The notes: a model not told the origin generated them from the letters alone. Positions 16,591 through 25,647 are shown, counted from the stretch's first letter. The stretch: 37,837 nucleotides of DNA from Ardenticatenaceae bacterium (GCA_011525915.1 WYBM01000085.1:1-37837); one strand, 5' to 3'. Program-made: numbers and translations.

Positions 16591-19500
16591 ATGGGCAGGC
16601 TGTTACCATTTTTTTATCTCCCGCGTTTTTGCGTAGGGTTTATGCTGGGTTTGCTGTTTATTGTTGGCTGTAGCCTGGTAGAAGAAGCGGCGCCCACGGC
16701 CGTGCCCTTACCAGCCCCCGGCGCCTCTACAGTCACGCAAACGGCCGCACCACCACCAGCCGCCAGCGAAAACATCCGGTTTGCCCATCTGTCCCAGGAA
16801 GATGGGCTGTCACAAAGTTCCGTTCTCACCATCTACCAGGACAGCAAAGGGTACATGTGGTTTGGTACGCTCAACGGCCTGAACAAGTACGACGGCTATC
16901 GTTTTACCGTCTATGAACATGATCCCGATGACCCGTACAGCCTCAGTGATAATGTGGTGCAGGCTGTCTTTGAAGACCGCGCCGGCACTATGTGGCTGGG
17001 TACGGCCAAAGGGGGCTTAAACAAGTTTGACCGGGTGACAGAGCGGTTTACCGCTTATCGGCATGATCCCCGTGATCCGGGCAGCCTGAGCAGTGATGAG
17101 GTCACGGCCGTGGCCGAAGACGACACCGGCGTATTGTGGGTAGCCGCCTTTGATGGCGGCCTTAACCGGTATGACCCGGCCTCAGACCAGTTTGTGCACT
17201 ATCAGCATGACCCACAAGATCCACACACCTTAAGCAGCAACAAGGTGTGGTCACTGCTGGTGGATGCCAGAGGGCAGCTGTGGGTAGGCACGGCCGATGG
17301 TGGCTTAAACCGGTATGACCCCACCACAGGGCATTTTATCCGCTACCGGCATGACCGGGATGATGCTTACAGCCTGAGTCATGATGCGGTTTCAGCCATC
17401 TATGAGGATGCGCAGGGGCGGCTGTGGGTGGGCACCTACGGCGGTGGCTTTAACCAGTTTGACCCGGCCACAAACCGCTTTCAACGCTTTCAGTACGACC
17501 CGCGCTTTCCGCACAACCTGGCCGGCAACAAAATTATGGCTATCGCAGAAGACCTGACCGGGGCGCTTTGGTTAGGGGTGGCCGGTAAAGGGGTTGACCG
17601 CTTCAAGGTGGCTGACGGCCGTTTCACACACTACCCTCACATCCCCGGCAGCCCTGGCAGCCTTAGCGGCAATCAGGTTTTGTCGCTTGTCGTTGACCGT
17701 TCCGGTGTTGTCTGGATTGGCACCGACGGTGCCGGACTTAATATGCATGATCCTGGCAAGCGGCTGTTCTGGCATTACCGGCCTGACACCGATGCCCACA
17801 GCCTGAATGGCGGCAGCGTGTCCGCCATTCTAGAGGACCACCTGGGCATCTTATGGATCGGCACAGAATTGGGGCTGAGCAAACTTTACCGCCGCACCAA
17901 CCATGTGATCCATTACCAGAATTCACTTTCGCCAGACAAAGCCAAGAGTGTGTTAGTCGGCGAAGCTGTTCCCGGGGTATTATCGGCCGAACCACAAGGT
18001 GATCTTAATTTGTATGATTATGCCCGTGGGCAGGCCACGGTGACACTCAGTGACAACCGGGTCCAGGCAATTTTGGAAGACCGCCAGGGCCAGATTTGGG
18101 TGGGCACACAAGGGGGGTTGAATTTGATTGAGCGCCCTTATGGGCGGGGCACCGTCTATCGGCACCAGGCTAATAATCCCACCAGCCTGATGCATGACTG
18201 GGTATGGGCCATTTATGAGGACAGCAGGGGCCATTTGTGGGTAGGTACGGCCGTGGGCCTGGATAGGTTTGACCCGGCCACCGGCCACTTTACACATTTT
18301 AAACATGACCCCACCAATGCTCACAGCATCGCTCACAGCATTAGCCCGGGTGACGTGCGCGCCATTGTAGAAGATAGCACCGGCGCCTTGTGGGTGGCCA
18401 CGGCCAGCGGCCTGAACCATTTTCTGCCTTCAACAGGTACGTTCCACCATTATCGGCATGATCCGGCAGACCCGGCCAGCCTGGGCGATGACGCGGTACT
18501 TTCCCTCTACGTAGACGCCACCGGGGTGCTGTGGGCCGGCACATACAGCGGCGGTCTGAACAAATTAGACCGGCAGACGGGCACCTTTACCCGCTACTTA
18601 AAAAAGCATGGTTTACCCAGTAATTCCGTGTATGGCATTTTGGAAGATGAAGCGGGGCACCTCTGGCTGAGTACAAACAGCGGCCTCTCTCGTTTTAATC
18701 CACAGACGGAGACGTTTACCAACTATGACGTGCGGGACGGCTTACAGAGCAACGAGTTTAATGCCAATGCTTACCACAAAAGCAGCAGCGGAGAGATGTT
18801 TTTTGGCGGCGTCAACGGGTTTAATGCTTTTTATCCGCCGCACATCGTGGAAAATCCTTACGTGCCGCCGGTGGTGCTGACAACATTGACCCAAAGCGGC
18901 GAGCCGATCGCTGTTGATGGTGCGGTAGACAGCCTGACCGCGGTGACGCTGCGCTGGCCGCACAACTTTTTTGAGTTTGAGTTTGCGGCCCTGAGTTATG
19001 CTCAGGCGGACAAGAACCAGTATGCTTATAAACTGGAAGGGTTGGAGACAGAATGGAATTACGTGGGGTCACGGCCGTTTGGCCGTTATACCAACCTGCC
19101 TGGCGGTGTCTACACACTGCGCATCAAGGGCGCTAACAGCGACGGTGTGTGGAATGACGTAGGCCTGGCTTTGCCGGTGAGGGTGGTGCCGCCGTTCTGG
19201 CAGACATGGTGGTTCCGGCTGGTCACGGCCGTGCTGCTGATGGGCGGCATCCTGGCCGGGTATCGCCTGCGTGTGGCAGCCATACAGGCCCACAACCAGC
19301 AGCTGCAGCGGCAGGTGGCGGAACGTACCCACGCCCTGGCCCAACACGCTGCCGAACTGGAACGCCGGCGCAAGATTGCCGAAGGATTGCGTGACGTCCT
19401 GGTGCTGCTTAATTCCCACCAGCCGCTGTCTGAAAGTTTGCATTACATCGTGTGCCAGGCGGCCGTGGTAGCCGGTGCCGCCGAAGTGGTGATCTTCCGT

Positions 19501-20487
19501 CATGAAACCACGGGGGGAGCTTTGGTAGTGGCCCATCGTTCGGGCTATAACCCGGACGAGGCATTGCTGCCTTACCTGCCTTTATGCAACGCGCAGTGGG
19601 CCGGGGAGTCTGCTGAAAACGCACGGCCGCTGCTCATGCCTGATCTGGCAGCGAATTCACCCTCAGACGCGAAAGATGGCTATGGCGCTTTGTTGGCGGT
19701 GCCGCTCTACGTGGGCGGCGCTTTATATGGCGGCGTGATCTGGTTTTATGCACACCAACGACACTTTGCCATGGAAGATGTAGAACTGGGCTTGACGTTT
19801 GCTGACCAGGCAGCGTTGGCCATTGGCAATGATTGGTTGCGAGCGCAGGTAGAAGAAACGGCCGTGATGATGGAGCGTAACCGCCTGGCGCGTGATTTGC
19901 ACGACGCCGTGACCCAGACCCTTTTTTCAGCCAGCCTTATTGCCGAAGTACTGCCAGAAACGTGGGTCCGCCATCCCCTAAAAGGGCAGCAGCTCTTGCG
20001 TGAACTAAACCAGCTCAACCGAGGGGCTATGGCTGAAATGCGCACCTTATTATTGGAACTGCGGCCGGCAGCTCTGGCTGAAGCTGATATCGACATGTTG
20101 TTGAAGCAGCTAGGACAGACGGTAACAGGGCGAACGGGCATGGCCGTGATGGTGAATGCCGCCAGCGGCTGCCGGCTGCCGCCTAGAGTTCACGAGACGT
20201 TTTACCGCGTCGCCCAGGAAGCGTGTAACAACATTGTTAAACATGCCCGGGCCAGCCAGGTAACGATTAACCTGGTTGGGGCTGACAAGCAGGCCGGTGC
20301 AGCTCATGATTCGGGCGCCTGTTTACGTATAACAGATAATGGGTGTGGTTTTCAGCCAACGGCCGTGGCCGCCGATCGTCTGGGGATACCCATTATGCAT
20401 GAGCGGGCTGAAGCGGTTGGCGCTACTTTTACACTTAACAGCCAGCCCGGCAGGGGCACAGAAATTGCGCTGTATTGGAGAGAGTAA
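16591..20487 (+). CDS. Propeller-sensor histidine kinase (NarL/NreB-type kinase with extracytoplasmic two-component regulator propeller)
   Basis: This 1298-residue lipoprotein-like sensor has an N-terminal segment ending in a lipobox-like FIVGC (~26). About a dozen two-component-propeller repeats follow (~60-735), of the form GLWVGT..GGLNRYDP.TG.F..Y.HDP.DP.SLS. A Y_Y_Y domain (~760-868), one membrane helix (~872-892, WFRLVTAVLLMGGILAGYRL) and a short coiled coil come next. Then there is a GAF-like domain (~940-1080), a HisKA_3 helix with the phosphoacceptor in RLARDLHDAVTQTL (His ~1104), and an HATPase ending in DNGCGF and GRGTEIAL. It should sense an extracellular ligand, perhaps oligosaccharides by analogy with Bacteroidetes hybrid sensors that share this propeller/Y_Y_Y front. 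The stop codon abuts the response regulator ATG. The propeller is disrupted around residue 455, where one blade is unusually diverged. Confidence 0.92.
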   Translation: MGRLLPFFYLPRFCVGFMLGLLFIVGCSLVEEAAPTAVPLPAPGASTVTQTAAPPPAASENIRFAHLSQEDGLSQSSVLTIYQDSKGYMWFGTLNGLNKYDGYRFTVYEHDPDDPYSLSDNVVQAVFEDRAGTMWLGTAKGGLNKFDRVTERFTAYRHDPRDPGSLSSDEVTAVAEDDTGVLWVAAFDGGLNRYDPASDQFVHYQHDPQDPHTLSSNKVWSLLVDARGQLWVGTADGGLNRYDPTTGHFIRYRHDRDDAYSLSHDAVSAIYEDAQGRLWVGTYGGGFNQFDPATNRFQRFQYDPRFPHNLAGNKIMAIAEDLTGALWLGVAGKGVDRFKVADGRFTHYPHIPGSPGSLSGNQVLSLVVDRSGVVWIGTDGAGLNMHDPGKRLFWHYRPDTDAHSLNGGSVSAILEDHLGILWIGTELGLSKLYRRTNHVIHYQNSLSPDKAKSVLVGEAVPGVLSAEPQGDLNLYDYARGQATVTLSDNRVQAILEDRQGQIWVGTQGGLNLIERPYGRGTVYRHQANNPTSLMHDWVWAIYEDSRGHLWVGTAVGLDRFDPATGHFTHFKHDPTNAHSIAHSISPGDVRAIVEDSTGALWVATASGLNHFLPSTGTFHHYRHDPADPASLGDDAVLSLYVDATGVLWAGTYSGGLNKLDRQTGTFTRYLKKHGLPSNSVYGILEDEAGHLWLSTNSGLSRFNPQTETFTNYDVRDGLQSNEFNANAYHKSSSGEMFFGGVNGFNAFYPPHIVENPYVPPVVLTTLTQSGEPIAVDGAVDSLTAVTLRWPHNFFEFEFAALSYAQADKNQYAYKLEGLETEWNYVGSRPFGRYTNLPGGVYTLRIKGANSDGVWNDVGLALPVRVVPPFWQTWWFRLVTAVLLMGGILAGYRLRVAAIQAHNQQLQRQVAERTHALAQHAAELERRRKIAEGLRDVLVLLNSHQPLSESLHYIVCQAAVVAGAAEVVIFRHETTGGALVVAHRSGYNPDEALLPYLPLCNAQWAGESAENARPLLMPDLAANSPSDAKDGYGALLAVPLYVGGALYGGVIWFYAHQRHFAMEDVELGLTFADQAALAIGNDWLRAQVEETAVMMERNRLARDLHDAVTQTLFSASLIAEVLPETWVRHPLKGQQLLRELNQLNRGAMAEMRTLLLELRPAALAEADIDMLLKQLGQTVTGRTGMAVMVNAASGCRLPPRVHETFYRVAQEACNNIVKHARASQVTINLVGADKQAGAAHDSGACLRITDNGCGFQPTAVAADRLGIPIMHERAEAVGATFTLNSQPGRGTEIALYWRE

Positions 20488-21123
20488 ATGTCAAAGTGTA
20501 TTCGGGTCATAGTCGTGGATGATCATGATATGGTGCGGCGGGGATTGGCTGCTTTTTTAGATGTGCAGCCTGACCTGGAGTTGGTGGGTGAGGCCACCAA
20601 TGGAGCCCAGGCGCTGCCGCTGTGCAAGCTTTTGCAGCCAGACGTGGTGCTGATGGATTTGATCATGCCAGAAATGGATGGTGTGACCGCGCTGCAAACG
20701 ATACGCGCCAAATGGCCAGAGATTCAGGTGATTGCGCTCACCAGTTTTGAAGAGCAGGAATTAGTCCAGCGTGCTTTGCGCGCTGGCGCCATTGGGTATC
20801 TGCTCAAAAACGTGACAGTCGATGAATTGGCCAATGCCATTCGCGCCGCCCATCACGGCCGGGCCACCATTTCTCCCGAAGCTACACAGGCCCTGATTCA
20901 AACGGCTTTCCAGCCACCCACACCGGCGGCAGGCCTCACGTCACGTGAGGCGGAAGTGTTGAGCTTGTTGGTAGAGGGCTTAAGCAACCCTGAAATTGCG
21001 GACAAGCTGAGCGTGAGCCGGTCCACGGCCAGGGCGCATGTCAGTAATATTCTGACCAAGCTGGGCGCCGATAACCGGGCAGAGGCGGTTACATTGGCTT
21101 TCCGGCACAAGTTGGTGAGTTAG
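20488..21123 (+). CDS. NarL/FixJ-family response regulator
   Basis: This 211-residue protein has a receiver domain (1-~120): the acidic pocket is VVDDHD, the phosphoacceptor is D57 in VVLMDLIMPEMDG, the switch residue lies in ALTSFEE, and the conserved Lys is in GYLLKNV. A LuxR-type helix-turn-helix (~148-208) shows LTSREAEVLSLLVEGLSN and SRSTARAHVSNILTKL. It starts directly after the kinase stop (TAA then ATG), with GGAGAGAG inside the kinase coding end acting as ribosome binding site, so the pair is translationally coupled. It is the obvious partner of the upstream kinase. Likely targets are its own operon and the divergent GH44 gene; this is inferred from position. Confidence 0.95.
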   Translation: MSKCIRVIVVDDHDMVRRGLAAFLDVQPDLELVGEATNGAQALPLCKLLQPDVVLMDLIMPEMDGVTALQTIRAKWPEIQVIALTSFEEQELVQRALRAGAIGYLLKNVTVDELANAIRAAHHGRATISPEATQALIQTAFQPPTPAAGLTSREAEVLSLLVEGLSNPEIADKLSVSRSTARAHVSNILTKLGADNRAEAVTLAFRHKLVS

Positions 21124-21130
21124 GGTAACG

Positions 21131-21148
21131 ATTGGTCAGTTGACCAAT
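21131..21148. promoter_or_regulatory. Perfect 8-bp palindrome, possible operator
   Basis: ATTGGTCA (21131-21138) and TGACCAAT (21141-21148) are separated by GT. The TTGGTCA/TGACCAA form resembles operators of FadR-type GntR repressors. No such regulator is in the window. It lies 8 bp after the response regulator stop and before the terminator. Confidence 0.35.
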
Positions 21149-21175
21149 GCCAATATAGGACAACTGTACACTATA

Positions 21176-21212
21176 AAAATTCCCCAGGTGCCTGATGCAC
21201 CTGGGGAATTTT
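21176..21212 (+). terminator. Bidirectional-looking intrinsic terminator after the response regulator
   Basis: A 16-bp stem, AAAATTCCCCAGGTGC (21176-21191) and GCACCTGGGGAATTTT (21197-21212), has a 5-nt loop and a T-rich 3' end. It is one of the strongest hairpins in the window and ends the kinase/regulator operon. Confidence 0.9.
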
Positions 21213-21647
21213 CATTATAAACTGCCAGTAACGGTCAATTCGGTGACAAAATAGTGACAATAACAATGATGATCGTTAGTCTTCTCCAAATGGGTTGACC
21301 GGTTTAATCTCCCGGTCAACCAACCTCTTTATGAGGGGAACGTACCCAACCCCCAGAAACGATTTGCACTGTATGAGCGCCTGGTAGCTTATCTGGCTGC
21401 CCCAACCAGGGTTTGTGGAGGGGAATTGGCAACACTCATTCAACATAAAAATCGCTTTAGACATTGCCGATTCCCCGAGGAAACCGCAGTTACCCTCTTC
21501 AAGAATTCCGAATAGTTTCTGCGGTTTACCCAAAACGGCCGTCAGGTTTGGGAATGGAGGTGAAAGAAAAGGAACAGCAACACAACAATCATATGAGCCC
21601 TGCCTACACATCTGTTAAAGAGCATTTTACTTGGAGGAATGAAACAA
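21213..21647. other. Long leader/intergenic region with two further inverted repeats
   Basis: This is about 435 bp with no convincing gene. It holds a perfect 10-bp inverted repeat, GGTTGACCGG (21293-21302) and CCGGTCAACC (21312-21321). It also holds a 9-bp inverted repeat, AAACCGCAG (21481-21489) and CTGCGGTTT (21519-21527), and one ACGGCCGT at 21535. An open frame on the - strand (21276-21611) resembles nothing I know. GGAGG for the next gene is at 21633-21637. The region may be a regulated 5' leader of the transporter operon. Confidence 0.5.
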
Positions 21648-23465
21648 ATGACACTAAAAAAGAGTGTGCTTATAGGACTTTTACTGCTTGTAGCCCTGGG
21701 CGTCGCCGCCTGTCAGCCCCAAGCAGAACAGGTAGAAGTGACCCGTATTGTAGAAAACACCGTCGTGGAAACGATTACGGTAGAAGGCCAGCCTGTGGAA
21801 GTTACCCGCGTTGTCACCGAAACGGTGGTAGAAACTGTCACCGTGGAAGTAGACGCCGAACCGGCCGCATCTGGCAAAGTACTGCGTATTAACCTGGGCA
21901 CTTACCCCGACATTATCGATCCCCAAAAATCCTCTTTCAGCAATGAAATTGCCCATCTGACCCTCATGTATGAAGGGTTGACCAGACTAGATGCCGACCT
22001 GGCCACCATTCCCGGTGCGGCTGAGTCCTGGGCCTATAATGAGGACGCGACACAACTCACCTTTCAACTGCGTCCCGGCTTGCAGTACAGTGATGGTACA
22101 CCGCTGAACGCCAGGCGGTTTGAGTATGCGATTCGGCGCAACATCAATCCGGAAACGGCCGGCGAGTATGCGGCCATTACCGATGAAATTCTGGGTGCGC
22201 CTGAATGGCGCACAGGTGAGGGTGATATGCAGACCCAAGGCGCCGCCGCTGTTCAGGCCAGTGTGGTGGCGCTGGATGCCAACGGCCAGCCTTGCGTGGA
22301 TTATGAACAAAGTGACTGCCTGACACTGCAGCTGGCATTTTCCAAACCAGCGCCTTACTTCCACACCGTCATGAGCTTATGGGTCACGTTCCCGGCCAAA
22401 GAAGAGCTGCTGGCCGAAGGTGGTGAGAATTGGTGGAACAGCTCCAAATACCAGATCGGCAATGGTCCCTATGTGTTAAAAAGTCTGGAGCCGTTTGTGC
22501 GTGGTTACTTTGTGCCCAACCAGAATTACTGGGGGGGTGTTGGTAAAGTAGACATCGAGTTTTCTTACATCACCGACTCGGCCATTAGCTTCCAGGCGTA
22601 TAACAACAATGAGTTTGACATTGTGGCCCTGGCGGCCGAAGACCTGGCCACGGTGGATAATGATCCTGTGTTGGCTCCAGAGAAGTTGGTTTACCCTGGA
22701 TCCTGCACCTTTGCCGTCATGTTCCATCAAGAGAAAGCGCCCTTTACGGACCCCAAAGTCCGCGAAGCCTTTGCCCTGGCCTTAGACCGCGAAGCGTGGG
22801 TGCGTGATGTACTTAACGGTCTGGGCAGCCCCACGCTTACCTGGATTCCACCTGGTTTCCCCGGCTACAAAGAAGGCGAAACGCACCTGGCTTTTGATCC
22901 GGAAGCGGCGTTAGCGGCCATTGCTGAGTCCAGCTATGGTTCGGTAGAGAATTTGCCCCCCATTGTCGACACCTTTGGTGATACCCCACGTAACCGGGTA
23001 CGTCATGAGTGGCTGGTCGCTAAATGGAAAGAAGTGTTGGGTATAGATATAGAACTAAACCCGGTAGAGCCCACAACCTTTACGGCGCTGACCAAAGACC
23101 AGGCGACGGCACCCCAAATGTTCATCCTGGGCTGGTGCGCTGATTACCCGGATCCACAAAACTGGCTCAGCGTTTACTGGAAGACCGGCGCTTTTGGTGA
23201 GCGGATCGCCTATGCCAGCGCCGATCTAGACGCGCTGTTAGACCAGGCTGATACGTCTACCGATCAGGCACTGCGCGCCGACCTTTACCAGCAGGCGCAG
23301 GACATGCTGGTTCAAAGCTCACCGGGGGCTTTTATGTGGAACAATGTCAATGCTTACCTGGTGAAGCCCTGGGTAACGGGTTATGAGATAACGCCGACGG
23401 ATTCTAACTATCCCGGCCAGATCAACCCTATTGCCATAGACATTGACGAATCATTGATGCCGTAA
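21648..23465 (+). CDS. ABC transporter substrate-binding lipoprotein, peptide/dipeptide family 5
   Basis: This 605-residue protein binds a ligand (most likely oligopeptide, possibly nickel or sugar, as the family is broad) and delivers it to the permeases encoded next. The lipobox is LGVAAC in a signal that starts MTLKKSVLIGLLLLV. Residues ~25-65 are a Val/Thr/Glu-rich linker with repeated EVTR and TVVE units, typical of Chloroflexota binding lipoproteins. The family 5 domain follows: FSNEIAHLTLMYEGLTRLD, GLQYSDGTPLNARRFEYAI, KVREAFALALDREAW and the C-terminal GWCADYPDPQNWLSVYW. I choose ATG 21648 because GGAGG at 21633-21637 is 10 nt upstream; ATG 21639 is only 1 nt from it. The gene lacks exact ACGGCCGT copies, unlike most neighbours. 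Confidence 0.93.
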   Translation: MTLKKSVLIGLLLLVALGVAACQPQAEQVEVTRIVENTVVETITVEGQPVEVTRVVTETVVETVTVEVDAEPAASGKVLRINLGTYPDIIDPQKSSFSNEIAHLTLMYEGLTRLDADLATIPGAAESWAYNEDATQLTFQLRPGLQYSDGTPLNARRFEYAIRRNINPETAGEYAAITDEILGAPEWRTGEGDMQTQGAAAVQASVVALDANGQPCVDYEQSDCLTLQLAFSKPAPYFHTVMSLWVTFPAKEELLAEGGENWWNSSKYQIGNGPYVLKSLEPFVRGYFVPNQNYWGGVGKVDIEFSYITDSAISFQAYNNNEFDIVALAAEDLATVDNDPVLAPEKLVYPGSCTFAVMFHQEKAPFTDPKVREAFALALDREAWVRDVLNGLGSPTLTWIPPGFPGYKEGETHLAFDPEAALAAIAESSYGSVENLPPIVDTFGDTPRNRVRHEWLVAKWKEVLGIDIELNPVEPTTFTALTKDQATAPQMFILGWCADYPDPQNWLSVYWKTGAFGERIAYASADLDALLDQADTSTDQALRADLYQQAQDMLVQSSPGAFMWNNVNAYLVKPWVTGYEITPTDSNYPGQINPIAIDIDESLMP

Positions 23466-23477
23466 ACACGGCCGTCG

Positions 23478-23510
23478 AGGCCTGACAGGTCTCTCAGACC
23501 TGTCGGGCCT
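23478..23510 (+). terminator. Intercistronic hairpin between binding protein and permease
   Basis: AGGCCTGACAGGTCT (23478-23492) pairs with AGACCTGTCGGGCCT (23496-23510) with one G-U type mismatch and a 3-nt loop. There is no T tract, so it is more likely a partial terminator or 3'-end stabiliser, allowing more binding protein than permease. The CCTGACAGG/CCTGTC element looks like a dispersed extragenic type, but only one copy is in the window. Confidence 0.6.
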
Positions 23511-23534
23511 GCCTGGGCAAGTTGGAGCATAAAG

Positions 23535-24530
23535 ATGATTGCTTTTTTGATGCGACGCCTGTTGTGGATGATACCGGTCTTATTCACCATTAGTCTGGTG
23601 ACCTTTTTACTTATGCATGCCGCGCCGGGCGGTCCCTGGGACAGGGACCCTTCACGCCGACAGCTTGATGCCGCTACTCAGGCCAAGCTCAATGAGGAAT
23701 TTGGCCTGGATAAACCTATGTGGCGGCAGTTTATAGCTTACACCATTGGCGATTTTGCGGGCGAAGCCGGTGACTTCACCTGCGGCGCTATTTGTGGCAA
23801 TTTGGGCCCCTCCTACCGCCAGCGCGGGCGCACGGTGCAAGAAATTTTGTTCGGAGTGCCAGAAGGGCAGCCATTTTGGCACAGCCGCTTTGCTTATTCC
23901 ATTGGGCTGGGACTATTGGCGCTGTTCATGGCGGTAATCATTGGCATTCCCGCCGGTGTGGTAGCGGCGCTGCGGCAGAATACCTGGGTCGATTATATCA
24001 GCGCCTTTGTGGCCAATTTTGGTGTCTCAGTGCCGAATTTTGTCATCGGCATTTACCTGGTCATTATTTTTGCGGTGACGCTGCATTGGGTAGATGTGGT
24101 ACCGCGCAGTTGGGCTGACCCCCGCGCCTGGCTGATTCCGGCGCTGGTGTTGGGGTTTGGCACCATGGCCTTTACAGCGCGGCTGATGCGGGCGGCCATG
24201 GTAGACGTGATGCGCCAGGATTACGTCCGTACGGCGCGGGCCAAGGGGCTGCGGGAACAAACGGTCATCAGCCGTCATATGCTCAAAAATGCTCTGATCC
24301 CGGTGGTCACCGTCTTGGGCCCGGCACTGGCTGGCCTGATTACCGGCTCTTTCATCATTGAGACGATGTTTGCCTTTCCGGGGATCGGCCGTGAATATGT
24401 ACAGGCCATTGGCAACCGTGATTACTCGATGATCCTGGGCACCACACTGTTGTATGGTGTGTTGATCGCTCTGGCTAATTTAAGCGTAGACATCATTTAC
24501 AGCATTATTGATCCGCGTATACGGTTGTGA
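23535..24530 (+). CDS. ABC transporter permease, DppB/OppB type
   Basis: This 331-residue inner-membrane permease forms half of the transport channel. It opens with MIAFLMRRLLWMIPVLFTISLVTFLLMHAAPGG in two parts: a short basic start, then the first membrane helix with the APGGP motif usual in DppB. Further helices include IGLGLLALFMAVIIGIPAG and NFVIGIYLVIIFAVTLHW. The cytoplasmic coupling loop reads DYVRTARAKGLREQTV, the EAA motif that contacts the ATPase. GGAG lies 8-9 nt upstream of the ATG. The 3' end overlaps the second permease at ATG/GTG level, so the two are translationally coupled. Confidence 0.93.
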   Translation: MIAFLMRRLLWMIPVLFTISLVTFLLMHAAPGGPWDRDPSRRQLDAATQAKLNEEFGLDKPMWRQFIAYTIGDFAGEAGDFTCGAICGNLGPSYRQRGRTVQEILFGVPEGQPFWHSRFAYSIGLGLLALFMAVIIGIPAGVVAALRQNTWVDYISAFVANFGVSVPNFVIGIYLVIIFAVTLHWVDVVPRSWADPRAWLIPALVLGFGTMAFTARLMRAAMVDVMRQDYVRTARAKGLREQTVISRHMLKNALIPVVTVLGPALAGLITGSFIIETMFAFPGIGREYVQAIGNRDYSMILGTTLLYGVLIALANLSVDIIYSIIDPRIRL

Positions 24531-24538
24531 GGTGGTTC

Positions 24539-25519
24539 ATGGAAGCATTATCTGGCACACGAGAGAAGAAGAAGGTCACGGCCGTGGCTCCACCAATATC
24601 GCGTAGTCATTGGGCTGATGCCCGGCACCGCCTGGTCCGCAATAAGGCTGCCGTGATAGGCATGATCATTATCGGTTTGTTTTTATTCACAGCCATTTTT
24701 GCCTCGGTACTGGCACCGCAAAACCCGTTAAAGATCCACGATGGCCAGGGGTACTTACCGCCTGCCTGGGTGGCGCAGGGGGTTAACGGTAAGGCCGGAA
24801 CACCGGATTTTGTCTTAGGCACAGACACAATTGGGCGTGACGTGCTGAGCCGCCTCATTTACGGGGCGCGGGTTTCCATGTTTGTGGGGTTGGTGCCGGT
24901 GTTCATTATTCTGGTCATGGGTACGATCATTGGCATGGCGGCCGGGTATTGGGGTGGCCAGGTGGACAACGTGTTGATGCGGATTACGGACGTCTTTTAC
25001 GCCTTTCCGGGTCTGCTGTTTTTTATCATTTTGATGGTCACCCTGCGAGACACGGCCGTGGGGAAAGCGTTTAACGGCCTTTTATTGTTGTTTCTGGCGC
25101 TGGCCATTGTCTCTTGGGTGGGGGTGGCCCGGCTGGTGCGTGGGTCGGTGCTTTCCGTCAAGCAGCGCGAATTTGTGGAAGCCGCCCGTTCGATGGGAGC
25201 CACAGACCAGCGGATCATGATACAGCACATCTTCCCCAACATCCTCAGCCCGCTGGTGGTATGGGTGGCCTTTGCCATTCCCGGCATGATCATTGCTGAG
25301 GCCACGTTGGGCTATTTGGGGTTGGGGCTGCGGCCGGCGACGGATCCCCACGCTTTTTTTATCACCAGTTGGGGCGTGCTCATGCTGGAGGGGCGGGGGG
25401 CGATGACCGTACAGCCCTGGATTCTGCTGGCTCCCTCCATTTGTGTAGGATTGGTGGTGCTGGCCTTTACTTTTGTGGGTGACGGCCTGCGCGACGCGCT
25501 GGACCCGCGGGCTAGATAG
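24539..25519 (+). CDS. ABC transporter permease, DppC/OppC type
   Basis: This permease of about 326 residues is the second half of the channel. The N-terminal helix reads AAVIGMIIIGLFLFTAIFAS, followed by LGTDTIGRDVLSRLIYGAR, the hallmark of DppC/OppC proteins. The EAA loop reads FVEAARSMGATDQRIM. The end, DGLRDALDPR, is the usual C terminus of the family. I prefer ATG 24539, with GAGG at 24529-24532. A GTG at 24527 would overlap the upstream stop by 4 bp. No DppD/DppF-type ATPase follows, so the importer must borrow ATPases encoded elsewhere. Confidence 0.93.
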   Translation: MEALSGTREKKKVTAVAPPISRSHWADARHRLVRNKAAVIGMIIIGLFLFTAIFASVLAPQNPLKIHDGQGYLPPAWVAQGVNGKAGTPDFVLGTDTIGRDVLSRLIYGARVSMFVGLVPVFIILVMGTIIGMAAGYWGGQVDNVLMRITDVFYAFPGLLFFIILMVTLRDTAVGKAFNGLLLLFLALAIVSWVGVARLVRGSVLSVKQREFVEAARSMGATDQRIMIQHIFPNILSPLVVWVAFAIPGMIIAEATLGYLGLGLRPATDPHAFFITSWGVLMLEGRGAMTVQPWILLAPSICVGLVVLAFTFVGDGLRDALDPRAR

Positions 25520-25647
25520 AATAGAAGGGCTGGTATGCCTTTGCTTTTAGAATAGACCAGTTTACATCATACAAGCATGTTCAATGATAGAATGGAAACC
25601 TGATACATGATGATCAAGGCCTAAATAACCTATTTGGAGGTGCTACT

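Noticed and set aside
21276..21611. Open frame of 111 codons on the - strand in the transporter leader
   Set aside because: No recognisable family and no convincing start signal. It overlaps two inverted repeats and the leader of the binding-protein gene.
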